A stretch of DNA of 64,000 nucleotides, from NCBI RefSeq assembly GCF_036567765.1, contig NZ_DATCTU010000121.1, positions 1 to 64,000 of the forward strand, written 5' to 3'. Positions 26,463-33,472 of this stretch are shown here, one piece after another. A model generated the notes under the pieces. That model did not search any database and was not told the origin of the DNA. It saw only the letters and a program-made list of their open reading frames with translations. The DNA comes from Pseudobacteroides sp. GTDB taxonomy: Bacteria > Bacillota > Clostridia > Acetivibrionales > DSM-2933. Within the stretch, counting starts at the first letter, position 1. The number at the start of each line of letters is the position of its first letter. The position numbers and the translations under genes are program-made.

Positions 26463-26485
26463 ATATAATTTTTTAAGACTATAAT

Positions 26486-26514
26486 ATTATAATTCGGTTT
26501 ATTGGATTTGTCAA
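26486..26514 (-). promoter_or_regulatory. tRNA-Leu promoter
   Basis: On the minus strand a consensus TTGACA (26509-26514), a 17-base spacer and a perfect TATAAT (26486-26491), 24 bases before the tRNA 5' end. Confidence 0.8.
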
Positions 26515-26739
26515 CACAATACTGAAAAGTTCTGAAAAGTCGCTATAAGAGAAAATATAGGATGCAAAGCGAAAATTTATGGTGCCTATATATAAAATGG
26601 ACTTCAACGTTCAATAGACACCATAATTTCACCCAAACTATCCTGGACATCAAGAAAAGTCGCTGTTATCTTAAGTGTCTTAACGTGATATGTAGCTATA
26701 TAAAAAGCATTAATGAAATAAATCAGTTGCCTTTTATAT

Positions 26740-26904
26740 TTAGATATAATGTGCTGCTGATAAAATTGAAACCCCTATAACAGCCAGCACAATGGCAGTG
26801 TAAAATGTGACCTTGAAAGCCCTTTTAAGTTTGGTAGATTTACGTCTTTTATAGCTTTTAATAGAATAAGTCCTTGGCACTAATTTGTAGTCATCACCAA
26901 ACAT
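26740..26904 (-). CDS. Small single-pass membrane protein (54 residues)
   Basis: 54 codons from the ATG at 26904, with AAGGGGGTG ten bases upstream. The N-terminal half is strongly basic (SIKSYKRRKSTKLKR) and the C-terminal half is one hydrophobic helix (VTFYTAIVLAVIGVSIL). This predicts a small inner-membrane protein with a cytosolic basic tail. I do not recognise a family. It lies between the tRNA and the HD-GYP gene, with no shared operon. Confidence 0.6.
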   Translation of the reverse strand: MFGDDYKLVPRTYSIKSYKRRKSTKLKRAFKVTFYTAIVLAVIGVSILSAAHYI

Positions 26905-27119
26905 AACCCACACCCCCTTAGGAATATTATAACTTATTGATTTACATAAAATCTATGGAAAATACTGCTCCGGGACCTGTGTCGGCGAACCAAGGTATAT
27001 ATTAGTCACAAGCTCTTTACATTCATTTTCTAATACTATATAAATGCTTGTTTTCTTTAAAATATGCTTTAAACTTATACTAAATCACCCTTATACACTA
27101 AATGACTGACATATTCTCC

Positions 27120-28691
27120 CTAGTCAGGAAAACTATTTTTTATATTAAGCATGTAGTCAATATTATTGAGAAAAATTGCTGTAAGCCTGGGGTCAAAGTG
27201 CTTACCTGCCTCATTTTTGAACAGTTCTATAATTCTTTCAATATCCCACGACTCTTTATAAACTCTTTTTGAAGCCAAAGCATCAAACACATCGGCAATG
27301 GCAACAATTCTTGCGTGTAAGTCGATTTCCTCACCGCTTAATCTATTGGGATAACCTGTGCCGTCATATTTTTCATGATGCTGAAGTGCTATGACAGAAG
27401 CTACACTAATTATCTTGCCCTTTGAATGCTTTAGCATGTTATATCCTATGGAGGAATGTGTTTTTATGCACTCGAATTCATCGCTAGTGAGCTTTCCCGG
27501 CTTATTTAATATTGAGTCTGGTATTCCAAGCTTTCCAACATCATGCATAGTGGACGCGATGCTAATTAGCTCAGCTTCTTCCTCAGACAGCCCCGATTCT
27601 ATGGCTATAACCCTTGAATACTCTGCAACCCTTTTTACATGGAATCCTGTTTCATTGGACCTGGTTTCTGCAATTTCACCAAGGGTGAATATTATCTCCT
27701 TGTGGCTCGTATTAATCTCCTGTTTTAAATAAAAATTATCAAACGCCATGGAAATGTTTGAGCAGAAAATCTCTGTCAGATCCCTCTCAAGTTCGTTGAA
27801 CTCCTTGTTGTTTTTTATGAAAATAATATTTTCAGATCCTAAACTGCTTTGAAAATATGAGACAAAATTTTGTTCTTCATAAACCTTATCTTTTTCCCTT
27901 ACTGCTTTATTTATCATTTCCAACGATTTCTGAGGCAAAGCATCCTCAATTCTTTTTCCTATACAATCAAAACAGCATCCCACCGCTGACTCTATATAAA
28001 ACGAATCCCCCTTTTTAGTGGCTTCTAGTATCGATACATCTGAAACTTCAACAACATTACTGCCAATTAAAATAGAGTTGAGCTGCAGCAGCATGCTTGC
28101 TATCAAACTGTTAAAGGATTGGTTTTTGTATAACTCATGTGATGATTTTATTATTTTCTCTAGACTTTTTTTGCTGTCTTCCAATACCTTCATATCGTTA
28201 TACGATCTTAAAGCAGTAAATACAGATACAAACAACCTATCTGCAGTAATTTCAGACTTAAGCTTATAGTCATTGATATCATAATCAATAATAACTTTTC
28301 GCTCGGGTGCTTGTCCTGGCTGTCCTGTCCTTAAGATAATTCTGACAAGCTTGTTTCCCAGTTCCTCTCTGACATATTTAATAAATTTGAATCCACTATC
28401 ATCTGAATTCATAACAACATCCAGTAGAACAACTGCAATTTCCGGTTGTTCAGTAATTATCCTCATTGCTTCCTCTTCTGTGTAAGCATCATATATCTTA
28501 AGACCTTTGTCCCCATACTTAAACTCCTCAAGAATAATTTTTGTTATGCTATGAACAGAAGCCTCATCATCAACTACCAATATATTCCAGTAGTCTAAAC
28601 ATTCCTTTTGCTCCTCATCATTATCCAATAAAAGAATCATTTCATCATCAACAGAACTATGAAACTCCTTTTCTATTCTTTCCAAACTCAT
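27120..28691 (-). CDS. Response regulator with HD-GYP phosphodiesterase domain
   Basis: 523 residues from the ATG at 28691; AGAGGTGAG lies 8 bases upstream and contains the rejected GTG at 28703. A receiver domain (about 35-165) has ILVVDDEAS, the phospho-acceptor in VVLLDVVM and the Lys of YKLKSE. A middle region resembling DUF3369 (about 195-320) follows. The HD-GYP domain (about 325-505) has STMHDVGKLGIPD, the His pair of LQHHEKYDGTGYP, and IVAIADVFDALAS. It should hydrolyse c-di-GMP in response to an unknown kinase. The usual catalytic residues are present. Confidence 0.93.
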   Translation of the reverse strand: MSLERIEKEFHSSVDDEMILLLDNDEEQKECLDYWNILVVDDEASVHSITKIILEEFKYGDKGLKIYDAYTEEEAMRIITEQPEIAVVLLDVVMNSDDSGFKFIKYVREELGNKLVRIILRTGQPGQAPERKVIIDYDINDYKLKSEITADRLFVSVFTALRSYNDMKVLEDSKKSLEKIIKSSHELYKNQSFNSLIASMLLQLNSILIGSNVVEVSDVSILEATKKGDSFYIESAVGCCFDCIGKRIEDALPQKSLEMINKAVREKDKVYEEQNFVSYFQSSLGSENIIFIKNNKEFNELERDLTEIFCSNISMAFDNFYLKQEINTSHKEIIFTLGEIAETRSNETGFHVKRVAEYSRVIAIESGLSEEEAELISIASTMHDVGKLGIPDSILNKPGKLTSDEFECIKTHSSIGYNMLKHSKGKIISVASVIALQHHEKYDGTGYPNRLSGEEIDLHARIVAIADVFDALASKRVYKESWDIERIIELFKNEAGKHFDPRLTAIFLNNIDYMLNIKNSFPD

Positions 28692-28703
28692 AATGATTCT
28701 CAC

Positions 28704-29069
28704 CTCTACCAGAATATTGTATATCTAAAAATAAAATCAACATATCATATTACATCAATGGTTATATCTTTTATATTATCGGCAGGTATATATTTTTTGC
28801 ATAGTCCTATTGTAATCCTATTTCCAATTCATTAGTCTGTAAAAGCCTACTTTAGATTAGTAAATAAATTTCTGCTTAATGCATGACAAAAAAATGCTAT
28901 CCATCAGTTAACAAAGCAATAGCACAAAAAAATGCTATCATATATCAAATAATTACATTGAAAAGATATAGAAAAATAGTAATAATAAGATACATATTGG
29001 TTTTCTGGTTCTATAATCATATAGAGTCAGTACGCAAATTAATATAAAATTTAATTGAAGTCTCCCCAA
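28704..29069. other. Intergenic region upstream of the HD-GYP gene
   Basis: About 365 AT-rich bases. A 15-base motif (CAAAAAAATGCTATC) occurs twice, near 28887 and 28925. No small gene is convincing. It should contain the HD-GYP promoter. Confidence 0.35.
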
Positions 29070-29110
29070 AAACAGAAATAAGGTGCATAAACTGCACCTT
29101 ATTTCTGTTT
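29070..29110. terminator. Perfect 18-base hairpin terminator
   Basis: AAACAGAAATAAGGTGCA (29070-29087) and its exact complement (29093-29110) with a TAAAC loop, just after the STAS gene on the minus strand. A/T-rich tails allow termination both ways. Confidence 0.8.
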
Positions 29111-29120
29111 GATTACAAAG

Positions 29121-29504
29121 TTATACTGTTGTCTTCATTGACATTATATAATCAATTATATCTTTAGCATCCTCAATTGACCCACAAAGTGGCAATATTT
29201 GGTCCACTTTTGTTATTTTGAAAAGCTCTAAGATGAACGTGTCCTTTACTACTGCCACAACTGGTGATTTGTGAGGCTTCTTACTCATAAAGTTAAAAAT
29301 CACGCCAAATCCTGCACTATCTATCTTAGTAATTCCTGAAAAATCAAGTATATATCCTTCTGCATCGATCAAAAGCTTGCTGATCTTATCCTTTACCATT
29401 TGTGCTGTATTGAATACAAGACAGCCGTTAAATTTAATTATTTGATTTCTCTCTGTTATCGATTCAGAAACTAATATTATATCTGAATTCAGATCTTTAC
29501 TCAT
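29121..29504 (-). CDS. STAS-domain protein (anti-anti-sigma-like)
   Basis: 127 residues from the ATG at 29504, with AAAGGA about 11 bases upstream; an ATG at 29555 has no ribosome site. The STAS fold is seen in ILVSESITERNQIIKFNGC, the strand GYILDFSGITKIDSAGFGVI and the C-terminal helix. The Ser of IDSAGF is the usual phosphorylation site of SpoIIAA/RsbV-like proteins. Single STAS proteins switch partner kinases such as anti-sigma factors. No anti-sigma kinase is adjacent, so its partner is unknown. The leader carries a 37-base motif shared with the thiG leader. Confidence 0.82.
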   Translation of the reverse strand: MSKDLNSDIILVSESITERNQIIKFNGCLVFNTAQMVKDKISKLLIDAEGYILDFSGITKIDSAGFGVIFNFMSKKPHKSPVVAVVKDTFILELFKITKVDQILPLCGSIEDAKDIIDYIMSMKTTV

Positions 29505-29689
29505 AACATCCACAATCCTTTCCTTAAAATAACTCAAAATCAATAAAAAAACCATAATGAAAATACACAGGACAAATGTAGGAGATTAAAAACTTTTTAC
29601 ATAGAAAGATAAATGAATTGAATTATAATATTATAATATAAATAATTCTACATAAATTCTGAATATCCTTTTATTATGTTAATAAAAAA

Positions 29690-29726
29690 CACGAATTGAT
29701 TTTTCAGCCTTGATCGTTGTCTTGAG
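29690..29726. repeat. Second copy of a 37-base leader motif
   Basis: CACGAATTGATTTT...CCTTGATCGTTGTCTTGAG matches 14461-14497 at 32 of 37 positions in the same orientation. Both copies lie downstream of a terminator and upstream of a minus-strand gene. Confidence 0.6.
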
Positions 29727-29736
29727 TTTGCTAATC

Positions 29737-29773
29737 ATTAAAAAATCTCGCAGACATTTTGTCTCCGAGATTT
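29737..29773 (-). terminator. Terminator after the DUF4261 gene
   Basis: Thirteen-base stem with one mismatch (AAATCTCGCAGAC at 29743-29755 with GTCTCCGAGATTT at 29761-29773) followed by TTTTTT on the minus strand. Confidence 0.8.
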
Positions 29774-29784
29774 CTTACTCCTGA

Positions 29785-30861
29785 TTATTTTCCTAGTATT
29801 CTTTTAAAGAATCCCTTTTTTTCTTCACCATCATCACCCGATGACCGATTCTCATCTTCATCATATTCGTCATCATCCAAATCATCAGGGTTTTTATTTA
29901 CATAATTTTTAAGCTCACCCAAGTATTCTTCAGGTCTTTCGCTTCCATCAGCAGGAAACCATCTTATGACCGATCTTGGCGGAGCTGCAATACCCTCTTC
30001 AATAGCTACGCCCTGCCAGCCTATGCCGCCTGGCCCATCAATTATCTCTCCATTTTTAAAAACAAGTCCCTTATTATTAAGGTAAAATACAGAAGTGTTT
30101 CTGAAAAAGTTTACGACTTCATTGGGCTCAAATTCACCCTTAATAAATATAGCCTCGTGATCCACTGTATCAAGCTGCCCCATACCCACTGTATCCATTA
30201 ACGCCCATTTGTCATTATCAGGAAAATTAAACAAACGAATATTCGCCCATAATTCGAGGGGATAGAGACCTGCTTGTTCGTATCTTTCCAAAAGACCGTC
30301 AACTATTTCGTCAGAAGCCAGACATTCACCATTAGGATTAAAATAGCACAACGCTTCAGACATCTGAAGTATATTTTGGCAAACCTTAGTTAAAAACATC
30401 ATCTCGTGACCTGAATCATAGTTTTCTGGCAAAACAGGTGCATCATTGTCTACGTTGCCTAAGACATAACTTGAGCGAACTCTTATAAAAGCCTTATGCT
30501 CTGCCGCATTTTTGCCCCCATCCTCATAAAGCCATGACTGCTGAGCTGCATGACTTAGGTTTCCAGGATAAGTAAATGGACCAAAGTAGCCCATTGACCA
30601 TGCACCAAAGAGCATCTTTTCATCTTCAGGATGACCCATATGATCCGGCCAAGGTTTGTCCACCAAATCAACCGTTATATATCCATTAACTTCAGGGCGA
30701 TACGCAATCAAAACACTAGGGCCTCCAAAATACCACTGCTCAGAATTCTCGTTTTTGGCTACAAGTTTGAAGTCCTCTGCAAGAATTTGCTCTAGTTTGC
30801 TGAATAAAACAGGTTCCGATAAAAGAACCACCATGCCTTGCGAAAATAATCCCTTAGGCAT
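29785..30861 (-). CDS. DUF4261-domain protein
   Basis: 358 residues from the ATG at 30861, with GGAGGT five bases upstream. The N-terminal two thirds (KGLFSQGMVVLLSE, VDKPWPDHMG, FGPFTYPGNLSHA, then EALCYFNPNGE and LWANIRLF) match the DUF4261 type, soluble proteins of unknown function. The last ~45 residues are acidic and disordered (DDLDDDEYDEDE) and end in a basic KKGFFKRILGK, which may bind membrane or protein. It is monocistronic. Confidence 0.75.
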   Translation of the reverse strand: MPKGLFSQGMVVLLSEPVLFSKLEQILAEDFKLVAKNENSEQWYFGGPSVLIAYRPEVNGYITVDLVDKPWPDHMGHPEDEKMLFGAWSMGYFGPFTYPGNLSHAAQQSWLYEDGGKNAAEHKAFIRVRSSYVLGNVDNDAPVLPENYDSGHEMMFLTKVCQNILQMSEALCYFNPNGECLASDEIVDGLLERYEQAGLYPLELWANIRLFNFPDNDKWALMDTVGMGQLDTVDHEAIFIKGEFEPNEVVNFFRNTSVFYLNNKGLVFKNGEIIDGPGGIGWQGVAIEEGIAAPPRSVIRWFPADGSERPEEYLGELKNYVNKNPDDLDDDEYDEDENRSSGDDGEEKKGFFKRILGK

Positions 30862-30991
30862 ATTGCACCTCCAACACATTTTATATATAAAGTTTGAAAA
30901 TCTACTGCTTAAATTTCATCTGTATTAATCTTAGCCCAGTTTCATAATTTCCGCAAGTTATTTATTATAATTAGTGAAGATGTGCTTTGCA

Positions 30992-31360
30992 TTATACTGC
31001 TTTATTTCGGAACAAATAGATTCCCACCAAAAGCATAATCGATGACAATGTAAACACATATGCTCCTGTTGAAGATAAATTACCAAAAAAAAATGTGCTT
31101 TTGGTAGTTATGTACCTGATTCCACAAAAAATAGCAAGTCCGCTGCATATATATCCTATTGGCTTATTTATTCTACAATTTTTAAGTGTAATAATAATCG
31201 GATAAATAAAAAATACCAAATAAAAGTATGTGCTTTGTTGAATACCGTTTCTGGCTAAGGTTGACAAATTGACCCAGCTCATAATCATCGACAATCCTGC
31301 CAGAATACCAGCTCCAACAATTATATATCCGCCTATGCCCCATTCCTTTTTGATAATCAT
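30992..31360 (-). CDS. Small four-helix membrane protein
   Basis: 122 residues from the ATG at 31360 (MIIKKEWGIGG), preceded by AAGGGCGG; an ATG at 31450 has no ribosome site. Four hydrophobic helices fill the chain. I do not recognise a family and no neighbouring gene suggests a role. Confidence 0.6.
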   Translation of the reverse strand: MIIKKEWGIGGYIIVGAGILAGLSMIMSWVNLSTLARNGIQQSTYFYLVFFIYPIIITLKNCRINKPIGYICSGLAIFCGIRYITTKSTFFFGNLSSTGAYVFTLSSIMLLVGIYLFRNKAV

Positions 31361-31504
31361 TATTATTCCGCCCTTAAGTTTTAATTTCAACTTATTTATT
31401 TTATCAGTAAATGTAACATTGTGCAATTGTATCAAAACATTAAGGAACATTAAGGTTATTCTTTTAATTATAATAAATATAAATTAAATACACCCAAACC
31501 TATA

Positions 31505-31711
31505 GAATAAAAGTGATAAATCTATTACATTTGTCTGTCGCAAATCCCGTTGAACCGTTCGTTATTTGCTTCGCCAAATGTAAGATTATTAACACTTTTA
31601 TTATAGATACCGAACTGTAAATCTAGTTATATACAGTGAGCGGAATAGCGAAATAAGAGCTATTCCAGTCCGACCGGCACATTATTTTACAATTCTGTAT
31701 CTATCAAGGTA
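31505..31711. repeat. Two adjacent long imperfect palindromes
   Basis: The first palindrome runs from GAATAAAAGTG (31505) to CACTTTTATT (31597-31606), with inner pairs TTACATTTG / CCAAATGTAA and GCAAAT / ATTTGC. The second spans GATACCGAACTGTAAAT (about 31606) to TTTACAATTCTGTATC (about 31709), with inner GGAATAGC / GCTATTCC. No ORF is present. They could be an intergenic mobile palindromic element or structured RNA. A shortened relative of the first lies at 33303-33341. Confidence 0.55.
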
Positions 31712-31756
31712 ATTTGGGTGTATAACACTTATAACAAATCATTATCATTAGATAGT

Positions 31757-32641
31757 CTAGATAGTCTTGGATATTATGAAATCTATCTCACCAAAAGGAA
31801 ACTCAATTGTAATGCAATAAGCTTCCGATAGATCGGATAGGGTACCATGATTTTCAACAATCTGCGGTGTTAACTCCAACTCAATATTGCTATTTGACAT
31901 ATTTACAAGGAACAATCCGTTTATCTGATTTAGAAACTCTCCAACCGATGCCTGTACATATTCATCATTTACACTGAAGTTTTCCTGTGCAAACTTGGCG
32001 GCAAAGCCTATAAATGCCTTTTCATTTCCGCATATATATGTACCAAGCCCTATGTTACCGAATATATTTTGTGAAACCATCCATTCATATTTATAGTTTG
32101 AAATGGATTTCTTTTCTTTGGGGATAAAGCTTCCATCAATAAATCTAATAATATTTCTCAGAAGAAGAGAAAAATAGTCTTTATAAATTTCGCCTCCGGG
32201 AAGATTATCAAAGCGGTAAAATTCATTGACAACTGCTGTAAAATCACCGCTGTCTATAGACTGAAGTTGTTCATTTGTGAGGCTGTGCTCTTTCTTGTAA
32301 ATGTTAATAGCTTCCTCAAACTGCTTAAGTGTCATATAGTTTTTATCAACCAGTGCTTGTCCCAAAAGTAAATACCCTGTTTTTTGTGATGATAAAAGCT
32401 TATTAACTTTTTCTTCATCAAGAAATCCCATTTCGATGGCAATCTCGCCGAATTTCTTATCTACTTTTGACTGTACATCGTGCACTTTGTTGATGTCATC
32501 AGACGTCATATATCCTGCATTTACAGCTAGAACACCAAGTTTAAGACGGACTGAACTCTGGTAGTTTAAAGCATCCATTAACTGTTCAATTGTAACCAGT
32601 TTTTTATTTAAAAGAAAACTTCCAAATAGTTGAGTAAACAT
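31757..32641 (-). CDS. MshEN/GspE-N-like repeats fused to a CheX-like domain
   Basis: 294 residues. Residues 1-115 hold about three repeats of the T2SS-ATPase N-domain type (LLNKKLVTIEQLMDALNYQ; RLKLGVLAVNAGYMTSDDIN; FGEIAIEMGFLDEEKVNKLL). This is the fold used by MshEN domains to bind c-di-GMP, but the full binding motif is not certain here. Residues ~135-290 resemble CheX/CheC phosphatases (ASVGEFLNQINGLFLVNMSN, with the Glu and Asn of the E-x2-N signature). CheX removes phosphate from CheY. It lies 6 bases after a CheY-like gene, so it probably acts on that protein. Confidence 0.75.
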   Translation of the reverse strand: MFTQLFGSFLLNKKLVTIEQLMDALNYQSSVRLKLGVLAVNAGYMTSDDINKVHDVQSKVDKKFGEIAIEMGFLDEEKVNKLLSSQKTGYLLLGQALVDKNYMTLKQFEEAINIYKKEHSLTNEQLQSIDSGDFTAVVNEFYRFDNLPGGEIYKDYFSLLLRNIIRFIDGSFIPKEKKSISNYKYEWMVSQNIFGNIGLGTYICGNEKAFIGFAAKFAQENFSVNDEYVQASVGEFLNQINGLFLVNMSNSNIELELTPQIVENHGTLSDLSEAYCITIEFPFGEIDFIISKTI

Positions 32642-32647
32642 ATACTA

Positions 32648-33022
32648 TTAGTCCTCCTTTTTAAAGTTAGCAATAATGTTCTTTACCTGGGTTTCATCAA
32701 TAGGTTTCTGGACAAATTCATATGCCCCTGCTTCAAGGGCTTGCTTTAAATGAGTTTTTGTACCTGACGAGGATGCAATTACTACCTTAGCATGTTTATC
32801 AAACTGTATTATTTCTTCAGTTGCCTGTATACCGGTTTTAACGGGCATTACAATATCCATAAATACCAAGTCTGGCTTCTCTTCCTTGTACATATCCACA
32901 GCCTTTTGTCCATCCAATGCTTCAAGAACTTCACAACCACAATCCACCAAGTAGTCCTTAAGCTTTTTTCTGATTAAAATAGAGTCATCACAAACAAGAA
33001 TTTTTAACGAACTAGAACCCAT
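32648..33022 (-). CDS. CheY-like single-domain response regulator
   Basis: 124 residues, receiver domain only: acidic pair in VCDDS, phospho-acceptor Asp in LVFMDIVMPV, Thr/Ser in VIASSSG, and Lys in FVQKPID. There is no output domain. It is co-transcribed with the CheX-like gene (6-base gap). AGGAGG lies before the ATG. No histidine kinase is adjacent. Confidence 0.9.
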   Translation of the reverse strand: MGSSSLKILVCDDSILIRKKLKDYLVDCGCEVLEALDGQKAVDMYKEEKPDLVFMDIVMPVKTGIQATEEIIQFDKHAKVVIASSSGTKTHLKQALEAGAYEFVQKPIDETQVKNIIANFKKED

Positions 33023-33472
33023 GACATTTCCTCCTTAATTATTGGTTTGAATTGCAAATGTGTACCACAAAAGATTTGACATTGAGCCGTCTCGGTTGAT
33101 TAATAAGAAAATATTAATTATATACCTAAAAAACAATCAAAAACTAAAGAATATTTAATAAATAAAAAGATGAAAAAATGATTTTTTATTGACATGATGG
33201 AATTAAAAAATCTCAGAAAATAAATCGTTTATTATATTATAACATAAATTATATAAATTGTCCAAAAAATATAAATCTTTTTGTCACAGAATATTAATAG
33301 TCTTAAAAGTATAACAAATGTAAGACTACAAACACTTTTAATTTAGCTAATCTTTTTTATGATCAATATGATATAATATTGCTATAACAGCAATTAGCAT
33401 GTAAAAGAGAAACATTTGCAAATATTAATTTTATTTAATATATTTATTCAAATTAGGTAGGGGGAAAGAAAA
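33023..33472. other. AT-rich intergenic region with a palindromic repeat
   Basis: 450 bases between divergent genes, very AT-rich. It holds the promoters for the CheY-like and CotH genes and the short palindrome at 33303-33341. No small gene is convincing. Confidence 0.4.
33303..33341. repeat. Short relative of the 31505 palindrome
   Basis: TTAAAAGT ... ACTTTTAA encloses ACAAATGTAAGACTACAAAC. The segment CAAATGTAAGA-TA--AACACTTTTA matches 31576-31602 at most positions, as if the middle of the longer element had been deleted. Confidence 0.5.

Noticed and set aside
28885..28941. Repeated CAAAAAAATGCTATC as a possible CRISPR-like array
   Set aside because: Only two copies, short, A-rich and without regular spacers; no cas genes in the window.
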